Assembly (NCBI RefSeq): GCF_042453785.1
Contig: NC_091677.1
Coordinates: 31,975,001 to 32,039,000 of the forward strand
DNA length: 64,000 nucleotides
Reading direction: 5' to 3'
From: Malus domestica
Lineage: Eukaryota > Streptophyta > Magnoliopsida > Rosales > Rosaceae
The notes below the pieces were generated by a model that searched no databases, was not told the origin of the DNA, and saw only the letters and a program-made list of their open reading frames with translations. This document shows, piece after piece, positions 1-10,128 of this stretch. Made by a program: the position numbers and the translations under genes. How positions within the stretch are numbered: the first letter of the stretch is position 1; every line of letters begins with the position of its first letter.

Positions 1-383
1 AAAGAATAAATTAGTCCCGTCTATCTTATCTTTATTTCTATCAGGCCATCTCTAACCGAGGGCTGGCCAGAGGGCTCGTTTTAGCCCTCTGGCCCTCCAA
101 GATTCCTCAAGATATTAATATTTTAATGAACAGTACAGGGCCATATTGGCATCCGTCTCCAACCAAGGGCCAAAGGGCCAGAGAGCTCGTTTTAGCCCTG
201 TCACAAAAAACCGTCTCCAACCGAGGGCCAAAGGGCCATAAGGCCAAACATAATTTATTATTTAAAAACTACAATTTAAATTCAAATCTAACAGCTAAGT
301 GATGTTAACATGATGTCAGCTAGCCGTTGGTAGCTGACATCATGCTGACGTCAGCTAGCCGTTGGATTTGAATTTTTGTTTGC

Positions 384-391
384 TATAAATA
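384..391 (+). promoter_or_regulatory. TATA box of the Harbinger transposase
   Basis: TATAAATA lies about 100 bp before the ATG at 485, suitable for a start site near 415 and a short CT/AT-rich leader. Confidence 0.6.
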
Positions 392-484
392 GGGTGGATA
401 TTGGGCTATAATTCACACAACTTTAAATTCAATCTATTTCAATTCAATCTCTTGCAATTCAATCTCTTTCAATTCAAGTTTGCA

Positions 485-1888
485 ATGAATTCCAACTTTG
501 GATCTTCATCCAATTCCAATTGGGGGTCCTCATCCAATTCCAAATTGGAAGCAAAATGGGCGCAAATGAGACGAGAAGATGAGGAGTCTGATGAAGAAGT
601 TCAAGTAAGGCGCAACAAACAAAACATGGCAGCAGCCATGGCTGCGGCCATGGTGTGTCAGCCAACTGAGGAACAACCTCAATGGGGTGGCTCTGTTGCT
701 GGTCGCTCTTACAAACCACGAAACAGAGCGATGACGCATGCCAATCTGATGAACAACTACTTTAACCCCAACTCGGTGTACACAGAAGAGGATTTCAAAT
801 GTCGCTTCCGGATGAGGCGTCATGTCTTCGAGCGTTTACTTCGTGATGTCCAGCAGGTCAATCCATACTTTCGACAGAAGCGGGACAGAGCAGGCCGCCC
901 TGGTTTCTCACCTCATCAGAAGGTTACTGTTGCACTCCGAATGATGGCATATGGCTCCTCAGCTGATTCGATGGATGAAACCCATGGTATGTCTGAGTCT
1001 ACATGCCTTAATACTCTTGAAGAATTTTGTAACACAATTGTTCAAGTTTACAAAGACGAGTACCTCCGAGAGCCAAATCAAGAAGATCTGAATCGGCTCC
1101 TTCACAAAGCTGAAGACCGTGGGTTTCCGGGCATGATAGGGTCATTAGACTGCATGCATTGGGATTGGAAGAACTGTCCCACTGGATGGCAAGGAGGCTT
1201 TAGCGGAAGGTCGAGAAAGCCAACTGTTGTGTTAGAGGCAGTTGCCTCATATGACACATGGATCTGGCATGCTTTCTTTGGAGTCCCTGGATCCCAAAAT
1301 GACATTACAGTTCTTGGGCGTTCACCCCTCTTCAATAACTTGACGGAAGGTAAAGCACCTCAACTTGACTACTACATCAACGACCGTGAATACAATATGG
1401 GGTATTACTTGGCAGATGGCATCTACCCAAAGTGGGCGACACTTGTCCAAGCAATTCCAAAACCTAGGAATGATGCAGAAAAGTTGTTTACCTTACACCA
1501 AGGGGCATACCGGAAAGATGTTGAGAGAGCTTTCGGTATTCTACAAGCACGGTGGAAGATTATCAGCGAACCGGCAAGAGGGTGGAGTCGAGAAAATTTG
1601 AACTCCATCATGATGTCTTGCATCATATTACACAATATGATAATGGAGGATGAGCGAGATGGGTATATTGATGGAGAGTCCGATGATGACCAAGAAGATC
1701 CAAATAGGTCAAGAAGGGCTCTAGCAAAAATATATGATGGGCCTAATTTGCCTTTCAATCCAAGAACTGGTAGTATCTCTATAAATGAGTATATGAGGCG
1801 CTATAGAATGATACGTTCTCGTGCCACAAATAAGTACCTACAACAGGATCTTGTTGCACATCTTTGGGCCAAAAGAAGCATGGAGTAG
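485..1888 (+). CDS. PIF/Harbinger DDE transposase (DDE_Tnp_4 type)
   Basis: This is an uninterrupted 467-residue protein. It would cut and move the element at its terminal inverted repeats. The three acidic catalytic residues fit the family pattern: D222 in GSLDCMHWDW, D273 in GSQNDITVLGRSPLF and E347 in RKDVERAFGILQARW. The N-terminus is Ser/Asn-rich, then acidic and Ala/Met-rich. Residues about 100-180 hold the helix-turn-helix-like region (MRRHVFERLLRDV, VTVALRMMAYG). The open frame extends upstream to 401, but the first ATG is at 485, after a TATA box at 384-391, so I start there. No introns are needed. Similar proteins are often annotated as nuclease HARBI1-like in plants; here the TIRs and target duplication show it is still part of a transposon. 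Confidence 0.93.
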   Translation: MNSNFGSSSNSNWGSSSNSKLEAKWAQMRREDEESDEEVQVRRNKQNMAAAMAAAMVCQPTEEQPQWGGSVAGRSYKPRNRAMTHANLMNNYFNPNSVYTEEDFKCRFRMRRHVFERLLRDVQQVNPYFRQKRDRAGRPGFSPHQKVTVALRMMAYGSSADSMDETHGMSESTCLNTLEEFCNTIVQVYKDEYLREPNQEDLNRLLHKAEDRGFPGMIGSLDCMHWDWKNCPTGWQGGFSGRSRKPTVVLEAVASYDTWIWHAFFGVPGSQNDITVLGRSPLFNNLTEGKAPQLDYYINDREYNMGYYLADGIYPKWATLVQAIPKPRNDAEKLFTLHQGAYRKDVERAFGILQARWKIISEPARGWSRENLNSIMMSCIILHNMIMEDERDGYIDGESDDDQEDPNRSRRALAKIYDGPNLPFNPRTGSISINEYMRRYRMIRSRATNKYLQQDLVAHLWAKRSME

Positions 1889-2065
1889 GCTTTTAAGTTT
1901 TATGTTGTTAAATGTTTTTAAAAATGTTGTTTAAGTTTCATGTTGTTAAATGTTTTTTTATGTTGTATAATTTGTATGTTGGTTAATGTTATTTAATGTT
2001 GTTTCATATTGTTTAATGTTGTTTCATGTTACTTAATTTAATTTAATGTTGTATAAATGGCCTAG

Positions 2066-2465
2066 GAAGTTATAGGAAAAAAAATAGAATTGAAAAAAAA
2101 TATGAAACAAATTTTGTGAAATAGAAGTTATAGGAAAAAAAATGGAATTTAAAAAAATATGAAACAAATTTTGTAAAATAGAAGTTATATGAAAAAAAAA
2201 TATGAACCAAATTTTGTAAAATAGAAGTTATAGGAAAAAAATAGAATTTAAAAAAAAATTGAAACAAATTTTGTGAAATAAAAGTTATAGGAAAAAAATG
2301 GAATTTAAAAAAAATATATGAAACAAATTTTGTAAAATAGAAGTTATAGGAAAAAAAATAGAATTTAAAAAAATATATGAAACAAATTTTGTAAAATAGA
2401 AGTTATAGGAAAAAAATAGAATTTAAAAAAAAATTGAAACAAATTTTGTAAAATAGAATTGAAAC
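2066..2465. repeat. A-rich tandem array, about 57-bp unit
   Basis: About six to seven imperfect copies of a unit built from GAAGTTATAGGAAAAAAA, then AATTTAAAAAAATATGAAAC, then AAATTTTGTAAAATA. The array lies in the transposon's 3' noncoding part. The open frame on its minus strand is a repeat artefact. Confidence 0.85.
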
Positions 2466-2545
2466 AAAATTTGATTCATATGAAAAGGAAAAAAAAAAGG
2501 GAAAAAAAAGAAGTTTAAATTCATAAAAAAAAAAAAAGTTAATAC

Positions 2546-2713
2546 AACGGCTACTAGCCGTTATATTCAAAAAAATTCAAACTATTAATGTCGGTTATAA
2601 CCGACACTAATAGTAATTAAAAATAAAAATTTTGCTTTTGAATAACTATTACTGTCGGTTATAACCGACAGTATTAAAAAATTCTTCTTTAATGTTGTCG
2701 GTTATAACCGACA
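2546..2713. repeat. Subterminal palindromes of the Harbinger element
   Basis: The 18-bp perfect palindrome TGTCGGTTATAACCGACA occurs three times, at 2589-2606, 2653-2670 and 2696-2713. The flanks differ (the second extends to ACTG...CAGT). A fourth inverted repeat, AACGGCTA-C-TAGCCGTT, is at 2546-2562. Near the left end CAGCTAGCCGTTGG occurs twice between about 317 and 366. The shared core (A)ACCG or CCGTT resembles plant MYB target cores, so these may be sites for transposase or a Myb-like helper. Confidence 0.8.
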
Positions 2714-2872
2714 GCAATAGGAAAACATTATAAAAAAAATAGCCAGCCCTCTCTGATCCCGTGGGACCCTTCTAGATTTCAGAGCCATCTGGCCTAGCCC
2801 TTGGTTGGAGACGGTTTTAGGGCTATTTTCGGCCCTCTGGCCCTCTGGACCCTTCGGTTAGAGATGGCCTCA

Positions 2873-4510
2873 TATTGGTTGATAGGAAATAATATTCATA
2901 ACATATATTTGAACAATTCGGTAACAATAAAAGTAATAATCTCAAAAGGTACAATTTAAGGCGGAGCAAATCACATAATTCAAACAACTCGTATTACTAA
3001 ATTTAAGCACAATTCTAAACCGAACTCATGCAATTCAAAATAACTAAAATCCTGAATTAACTAGTAAGTTTAAAACTTGACTGCCACTGTAAATCAAAGT
3101 CATGGGACAATAGAACTCACCAAATCTTTCAATGAAGAATTTGTAGAACAATTGCCGTATTTATATACTCAAACTTGGTATCCACTCAATAGTGCATAAT
3201 AGCGAACATAAGTCCTAATCTAACTAGTAGGCCAAAATCATATGATACATGATAAAAATTATGTAGCGAAGAACCATGTCTCAGACCCACTCCATAAAGT
3301 GTAGGATACCTGAAACAGAATAAAGTGCATCACATGTGAGACAAAAAAACATAGAAGTAATAAGGTGAAACATAACATAGTATAGTGTAGGGAATAAAAT
3401 ATAATTTGTTTTTTGGTGCAACAGGTAGGTAAAAGTAAATTTTGTGGTTTATTAAGGGTAAAAGAATGTTTTTTCTTCCCCTTGAAGCACTTATTAGAAT
3501 ATTATACTCACTTTGTCTCATACATTTACTAGTGTTACTCCTTACACAGATTTTTCGTGGTAACTCTTAAGTCCTTCTCGATTCACATTTCCACGCCCAT
3601 ATTTCATGCTTTATGAGTAACGACCAAGACAGTGCCAAACAACTCCCTCTAATTTTACTTCGAATTTTCGACAATGTCATGTTTTTAGAATTCAATCCTA
3701 ATAAGGAATGAATTAATCCCACACTCATTTCATTTGAGAAAATCTCAAAGGCGCCCCTATATAATCCCCTTCTTTGTATCTCCTCAATCCCACCACTAAT
3801 CTCACCACAAACCATTTTTTTCGTGAATCGTTCCCATCGCCATCAGAAATGATATGTGTGCTGCAACAATATTAGAAAATAAGAATATAAATTCTGATAA
3901 GAATAACCATAAAAATCACAAACCGAATATACCACAGCAATAAATGTGTATAAAATCAATGTAGACAACAGAGAAAGTAAGAAGTATATCAATGTAGACA
4001 ATAGAGAAAGTAAGAAGTATGTTGACAAACTTGGACGTTGAGTTTTGCATAAATGCAGTATCCTAAATACAGAATTTTGCCCACGTTCGTCTACCATGAT
4101 TCAACAATCTATAATTCGAAGTCGAACCACTTTAATCTTCAGACTTTGACGAACTCAATATATTCTATACTCTCAAGACACAACTCAGAATTTGAACAAA
4201 GAATAAAAGGCGATGGAGAAACTCCACTATTTTTTTATTTAGACGAGTGGGATGGTTGAGTTTATATAGAACTCTAACCACCCCCTTTTGAAACATTATG
4301 ACTATTGAATTAAGTTCCAACGAATAGATGCAACTCATGCAATTGAATTTGAATTCAACCAAAATACTTGACTATTATTTTCATTCACACAGAAATTAAA
4401 TATTATAATATTAGAAAATTAATAATATAACATATAATTTCCAACAATGTACGTCTAGGGAAGAAAAGAAGATTAAAGCCCCTTTCCTGCCACCGAAGAA
4501 AGTTCCGTTA
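2873..4510. other. AT-rich spacer, nothing recognised
   Basis: No coding frame longer than about 85 codons and no motif I recognise. A short direct repeat (ATCAATGTAGACAA, AGAGAAAGTAAGAAGTAT) is near 3956-4020. Confidence 0.5.
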
Positions 4511-5463
4511 TTTTTTAATGGGTAAATTACACTTTACCATCTCAGGTTTGAGGTCTATTGCAACCTCATACAACATCTTCAAAACATTTCACTTTCATAC
4601 CTCAAGTATTATTTTATTTTAATATAATATATTTGTTACATTTGCCATCAATTGATTCGTTAAAAGCTGATGTGGTTGCCAAATTTGTGCCACATGGCAA
4701 AAAAATAATTTTTTATTACCCTATTGAAAAAAAAAATGAAAACCCAAAATCTCATTCCTTGACCACATCCCTCTCCTCCACTTTCTTCACCTCCCCTCCC
4801 ATCCAAAACTCACCCCATCCCACCCCACCCTATAATCTTCATCCCATGCCTCCCTCCCTCCCTGCACCTTTCATCCCTCCCTCTCCGCGCACCTTCCTCC
4901 CTCCTTGCACCCTTCATCCCTTTCTCGCCATGGACCAAACATTGCAAATCCCTACAATTCCACGTACCATGGCTTGAAACAAAACCCAGCAAATCCAAAT
5001 CCAAATCTAAATCCCTTTCTACAAAAATCTCCTCAAACCAACCCAAAACCCATCATCTTTTTATCGCCAAATCCAAATCTCTCTAAGCAATGATGTGGTT
5101 CATCCTGCGAGTCTACACTTTTTCGAGATCTCCGACCGCCGACGAAACTGAGTTTTTGTTGGGTGACAAAGGGTCTGATGTATGTCATCTTTGCCGCCTT
5201 GATGACATTTCTGACTGTCAGCGCCCTCAGCTTGTATGGACGATATGTGATGGCAATAGTGTGCGCCGTTCCGAACCACCACAAATTGGTGAGGCTAACG
5301 ATGCTTGAAATATGGCGGTTGTGGTAGAAACAGGAGTCGTGGACACGACTGTCGAAAATGCCAACATCTCCATCCCTCCGACATTCTCTGCCTCCTTATG
5401 TTGCATCGTATTGAGTCTCCCTCTACCTTCGCTCGCATTCCTTCCATTTTCTTCTGTTGTCGG

Positions 5464-5622
5464 CGACTTGGTCTCGCCGGACAATGGCGACCTTTAGTAT
5501 GAGCTCTTCCACGGCTTCTCGCAGCAACGTTGCCAGAGAGGATCACCCGTGTTCGTCACACTGCCTGTGGATTCCATGGTTTCAAGGGCGCGCAGTCCGG
5601 AGGCCCAAGGCCATGGGAAAGT
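5464..5622 (+). pseudogene. Captured beta-amylase-like gene fragment
   Basis: Read from 5498, the frame gives YELFHGFSQQR, then RGSPVFVTLPVDS. After a one-base shift it gives AVRRPKAMGK. This matches the start of the catalytic domain of chloroplast beta-amylases, where PVFVMLPLDSV is followed by a short loop and RRxKAM. The fragment stops soon after at the right TIR, so no active site is present. It has an in-frame stop at 5495-5497 and the frameshift near 5580. Upstream sequence (5090-5460) is also GC-rich but I do not recognise it. The family call is by eye. Confidence 0.45.
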
Positions 5623-5753
5623 GGGGGTGGGGTGGGATGGGATGGGTTTTTGGATAGGAGGGAAGGTGAAGAGAGTGGGGGAGATGGGGGTGGTTGGGGG
5701 AATGGGTTTCTGGGTTTTCAAATTTTTTTTTAATAGGGTAATAAAAAAATTGA

Positions 5754-5783
5754 CACGTGGCATAAATTTGGCAACCACGTGGC
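5754..5783. promoter_or_regulatory. Two G-box/ABRE-like sites in the right TIR
   Basis: ACACGTGGC at 5753-5761 and CCACGTGGC at 5775-5783 are perfect ABRE/G-box cores. The left TIR has the mutated CCACATGGC. The sister element carries CCACGTGGC near 51232-51240. Function is inference. Confidence 0.4.
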
Positions 5784-5955
5784 ACAAATGTGGCAGCCAC
5801 ATCAACTTTTAATAGATCAATAGATGGAAAATGTAACGTTATATTGAAATAAAATAGTACTTGAGGTATGAAAGTGAAATGTTTTGAAGATGTTGTATGA
5901 GGTTGCAATAGACCTCAAACCTGAGGTGGTAAAGTGTAATTTACCCTTTTTTAAT

Positions 5956-8146
5956 TCATTAACAACATTGTTGTGTGACCATGATTTTTGCAAGTTGCTC
6001 GAATTTATGCCTCCATCTTCCTCGGTGATGTGTAAATTTGATTGCAACAATTCTTTGTGTGCTTTGTTGGTATCCATTTCCACAAATGACGATATCCGCA
6101 CATTTTTGGTGTTCTATTTCATTTTTCACTTTATTTTCGAAGTTGTGGAACATGAACATTTTAAGAACTTTATACATAGGTAACTACATTTATAGTTGTA
6201 CTATCTTTCATAATTTCCTTTGTATACAGATTCAAAAACCAGACATTAGCTAATGTGATGAAGTTTCGAAGGGTTAAAAGGTGTGTATACCCTCATATAG
6301 CAACAAAATTTCTCACCAAATTGAAGGCAACAAACTTATAGTCTAACCTCTTTTACCGATACCACCAAGTCCCAACAATTATGACAAGCGTCATTGCCAA
6401 TCCAAATGTTCGTTGTCTTAGCCGTCATTCTCTATCATTTCTGTGGTGGTGGCCCAATGTTGTGAGGAAGATGAAAGCACAAGGAAGAGAGAGACGGGTG
6501 AGAAGTCCTAACACTACCGAATTAGAGAGATTGTATGATAGCAGGTGAAGAAAGATGAAGAAACTAGAGAGAATCGCAGAGAGGGAGAGAAATGAACAGA
6601 GGATTTCACATTAATTGACCAACAAAAATGTATACAACTGTTTATTGCATGTAAGTTGTAACAAACTATTCTAACAACCTAGCATATGTGGCAACTCATC
6701 CAGATAGAGAAGAAAGAAGGTAATGTTATGACGTTGTCGCGTAATGGATATCTACTTCGAGCTAGTTAATGTATGAACTAGGGTTGAATAGAGATTGTTT
6801 AATTTAGTTTGGTTGATCTTTATCCAACAAAGATGCCAAATATGAAATATGCATGCAAGAGGCTTATATATATATATATATATATATGAATTATGCATCC
6901 ATTCTTCGTGACTATGGTCAGATTAGCATGACTACTAGAGTCATTCAATCAAGGGGGAGAAAAGACCTATACCTTACCAAGTTGATTTTTTAAGGGGTTG
7001 CGTAATTAGTGCCCACTATTAAGAAATTGTATGGTACGTGAATGGAATTTTCTACCGACTTCTTTCATTCCACTTTCAGTTTCTAGTTAATTGGAGCACG
7101 ACTTCTACCTTTTCCAAAAGCAACAAAAAATCTTCATAGTATATGAACTTTTTCTAGTGTTTTATTATTGAGCATAGGTATGGTTTTTTTCCGCCCATTT
7201 TCTATTTAGCAAATAAATAATAATTTTGTCTATCAAAAAATGGTCTTGGACAACCAATAATGATTTTTTTTTATTTTTTATTTTTTATTTTTTTTAGAAT
7301 TTAGCTGCTTAGTGATCCACTTACTTCCATTATTTTATTGGGCAGCAATTCGTTTGAGTATTAGTTCGGACGATAAAAAATGGGGAAATGATGATTTTAA
7401 AATCTTTCATAGTAGCTAAGGTGAACGTTACGATGAAGTGAAGAGGAAAGGAGAATTTTGTTCGTAAATACACACGATATTATCTACATTAAAAAGTGAG
7501 GCGGTGAATTAAGCTGAACACGACACGAATTAAAGAGAAAATGAGAAATTAAATGAGTCATGCATGAGAGAAAGAAGAGAAGTGTTAAAATTTCAAAATA
7601 CAAAATTGGGCCCAAACACGAAGCAGAGGCCCACAATTTTTTTTTCTTTATTTGAAGATCATCATTAAAAAAATATTCAAATAAGAGGTTGTCTGGCTAT
7701 CAAAATGTATCAATAAATAGACGGTTCATTGTGAATATAGCAAACATTTGGATGACTAAACGATCTCCATTTCAAATGATTTTTTGTAAGAGTGATCTTC
7801 AAATGAAGATGAAGAAATTGAACAATTCCATCTATAAATTTTATATGGTGTAGGTACCTTATTCGTAAAGAGTAGGATATGCGAACTTTCCGCATGAGAG
7901 GATGCAAGTATTATCCTTCTATTAAATTCTAACAATATTTGATACTTCGTAGTTTTCCTCTCGGAATGATCACTACTCGTTCTTGGTAGACTTTTGCGAA
8001 GATTGAGATTTCAATTTTCATCATGTGATATGTTCTTGGTCGTACACCCACTACCTAGGATATTTGTACAAACACTCGACAACCAAAATGTTTTTGGCAA
8101 GACTGTAGCCAAAACCTTTCTTGTACATCAATCCTTGATCATTTAA
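5956..8146. other. AT-rich spacer with a TA microsatellite
   Basis: No gene recognised. A (TA)n run is at about 6865-6888 and T-rich low-complexity sequence at 7265-7310. Confidence 0.5.
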
Positions 8147-8149
8147 ACA

Positions 8150-8800
8150 CACTAGTAAAAAAAAAAAAATTCCTTGCACGAAGGATCTTGAAGTTCGTCG
8201 CTCAAGAAGGGATTGCGCGACCAAAAATAACACTCGTCGCGCAAAGACTCTTACAGAAAAGTATACATCCTTTGCGTAATGTCAATCGAAGTAAAGAGTT
8301 TATAAAACTTCCACGCAACAGTCTGATTTCGAATCCTTTTTCTGTTTTATTACAAACAAAGTGCATATGTAACAAATGAGTGCGGAAAACACTTCCCGTT
8401 GCTAAAAACCTTTTTATCGAGAAGGGAACGACTTTGCAAGTTTTCGTTGGCCATATTGCCAAAAAAAACTTGGCAATTGGTATTTTGTAATTGATGGCAA
8501 AAGATATAAGCCGTCGATAGCAATGTAAACTTTGTAAAGTCCACACAAAGAGAGAGAAACATAGGTCGGAGTTGAACCATTTCCAATTTCCTAGCACGCG
8601 ACCGCAATGTGTTATCTTGCAGCAGCAGTCAAAATGTCCAACAAAATCTAAATACATAAGAGCCTGACCTACACCTTGCAACGAATACCATGCGGTTATC
8701 GTATTCATTGCGACACTGAACAAGATGCTGGTTGATTCACGTTCAGCGTACCAACTGGCAACCTGCAGTTTTTAGAATAAACTTCAATTAAGCTAGCGGC
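8150..8800 (+). mobile_element. Possible CACTA (En/Spm-like) element end
   Basis: CACTAGTAAAAAAA at 8150 is the typical plant CACTA terminus. It is followed by short GC-rich subterminal motifs (TTCGTCGCTC, TTGCGCGACC, CGTCGCGCAAAGA) in both orientations, as in this superfamily. I find no matching end ending in CTAGTG nearby and no transposase, so this is at best one end of a truncated or very old element. The inner limit is arbitrary. Confidence 0.4.
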
Positions 8801-9239
8801 GAATACAGATTAAAATGCAACAATTAGACACACAGCTTTCGCAAATCGGATTTACTATACTTTATATACGAAGGCCAAACAGGAGTTATTATACCTTATA
8901 TAACTTCACAGGAATTCATGGTACACATACATATACCCTCCCCTCACCTAGAAACCGAGAAACTACTACAGAGTCACAAACAAGTTTTTGTTTCGATTTT
9001 AAATCAAGTTGAAGATTGAGAACCTTTTTATGGATGATTGATATACTAAAGGAAACCCATTGTTACCCCTTCACCTCTATAAGAATCCAAGAGAGGAACA
9101 AGATTCGAACGCAATATGTAGAATGGAGAAAAACAAATTCCACCGAGTGGCAACTAATTTCATAGTATATTTCCCTGCTCAATCAAGTACATCTTATGGT
9201 TGATTACTTTTCCATATGCACGTACTAATTTTAAGCAAC

Positions 9240-9257
9240 TGTGAAAAGTCGGAAAAC
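9240..9257. repeat. Left copy of 18-bp target-site duplication
   Basis: TGTGAAAAGTCGGAAAAC is repeated exactly at 14063-14080. It brackets the chimeric insertion 9258-14062. Confidence 0.85.
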
Positions 9258-9320
9258 TCCCCGATAAGCTACAAATATGTACATATGCATGAGTCAAAAT
9301 AAACACACAAGAGGGAGCCT

Positions 9321-10001
9321 TCACAAAGATTGCTTAGGAGAAGTCTCAGCAGTCGGTAGAGCCTCAGAAAGAGAAGGCACCGGAGGGGGATCATTTGGAG
9401 CCTCAGTACTGGACAGAACCCTAGAAGGAGGAGGCATCAGAGGTTGATCATTCGGAGCTTCATTATGCGGTACAGCCCCAGAAGACGAAGGCAATAAATG
9501 CCTTTGAAACAAACCCACAAATCTCTGATGATCAAGTAAAACCTGACCATCAGTTTCCTTCATCTGGTCAAGCTTCCTCTTCATGTTTGTAGCATAGTCA
9601 TGTGCGAGCCGGTGCAACTGTTTATTCTCATGCTTGAGCCCCCTAATCTCCTGTTTGAGACTCATCACTTCAGCCGCCAATGACTCAACTTGGCGGGTTC
9701 GAGCAAATAGGCGTTGGGCCATATTAGACACAGAACCTGCACACTGAACACTGAGAGCCAGCGAATCCTTAACAGCTAACTCATCAGACCGTTTGGAAAG
9801 TAGTCTGTTATCTTTGGGAGTGAGAAGGTTCCTGGCCACCACCGCAGCGGTCATATCATTCTTCATCACGGAATCCCCAACGGTAAGAGGACCAGTAAGG
9901 GAGACGAAGGATGGGCGCCATATGTTGTCTGGAGAAGGCGGGGCTGCCTCTTCAACAAGGTTCAAGTCAAAACGACGGTCAGAGGGGCTAGACATTTTCA
10001 A
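9321..10001 (-). CDS. Coiled-coil protein of an LTR-element family, antisense to the LTR
   Basis: This is an open frame of 226 residues running opposite to the LTR orientation of the element that carries it. Residues about 20-70 include a conserved-looking block (NIWRPSFVSL, LTVGDSVMKNDM, VVARNLLTP). Residues about 85-145 form a heptad-rich, probably coiled-coil stretch (RQVESLAAEVMSLKQEIRGL, KHENKQLHRL). The C-terminus is a Pro/Ser-rich tail with a repeated EAPNDxPxxP motif. A relative of 205 residues is at 44404-45021. I recognise no enzyme, gag or DNA-binding domain. Antisense extra frames are known in some plant LTR elements; function is unknown. Confidence 0.6.
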   Translation of the reverse strand: MKMSSPSDRRFDLNLVEEAAPPSPDNIWRPSFVSLTGPLTVGDSVMKNDMTAAVVARNLLTPKDNRLLSKRSDELAVKDSLALSVQCAGSVSNMAQRLFARTRQVESLAAEVMSLKQEIRGLKHENKQLHRLAHDYATNMKRKLDQMKETDGQVLLDHQRFVGLFQRHLLPSSSGAVPHNEAPNDQPLMPPPSRVLSSTEAPNDPPPVPSLSEALPTAETSPKQSL

Positions 10002-10128
10002 AGGTGTTGAAGAGAGAAGAGGTCGGACAAATCAAGATCTTAGAAGTGCAAGAATGAAGCTTCTACTGGTGGAGATTCAAGTGTGCTTTGAAACTTAATG
10101 CCAGCCCCTATAAAAATCTGCACTCGAC

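Larger units (their letters stand above)
44..2869 (+). mobile_element. PIF/Harbinger DNA transposon, apparently complete
   Basis: The ends are inverted repeats. GGCCATCTCTAACCGA at 44-59 matches the reverse complement of 2854-2869 exactly, and the match continues imperfectly inward. The element is flanked by a 3-bp direct repeat TCA (41-43 and 2870-2872), the target-duplication length of this superfamily. Further terminal-like blocks (CCGTCTCCAACC, AGGGCCAGAGGGC) recur inside both ends. It encodes one DDE transposase. The second protein usual for autonomous members, a Myb/SANT-like protein, is not seen. Downstream of the gene lie an A-rich tandem array and three identical palindromes. The intact frame suggests recent activity. 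Confidence 0.93.
4520..5946. mobile_element. Mutator-like element with long TIRs (Pack-MULE type)
   Basis: Long terminal inverted repeats of about 310-325 bp (4520-4831 and about 5623-5946) begin GGGTAAATTACACTTTACCA. They are flanked by a perfect 9-bp direct repeat TTTTTTAAT (4511-4519 and 5947-5955), the size expected for Mutator-like transposition. No transposase is present, so it is non-autonomous. The GC-richer middle (about 5090-5620) looks like captured gene sequence. The TIRs match those of the element at 51059-57509, so the two are one family. Confidence 0.9.

Noticed and set aside
401-484. Upstream extension of the transposase frame to 401
   Set aside because: It starts at TTG, not ATG, and overlaps the expected start-site region just after the TATA box at 384. 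The first ATG is 485.
2070-2267. Minus-strand frame in the A-rich array
   Set aside because: Phe/Tyr-rich repeat product of the tandem array.
2589-2713. CRISPR-like array of 18-bp repeats
   Set aside because: Only three copies with uneven spacers in a plant transposon; palindromic protein sites fit better.
5090-5812. Several overlapping short frames on both strands
   Set aside because: They lie in captured GC-rich sequence and a TIR, with no full domain; treated as one gene fragment.
9321-10001. Host bZIP or other transcription factor
   Set aside because: Coiled coil present but no basic DNA-binding region; it lies in a repeat family with a second copy.
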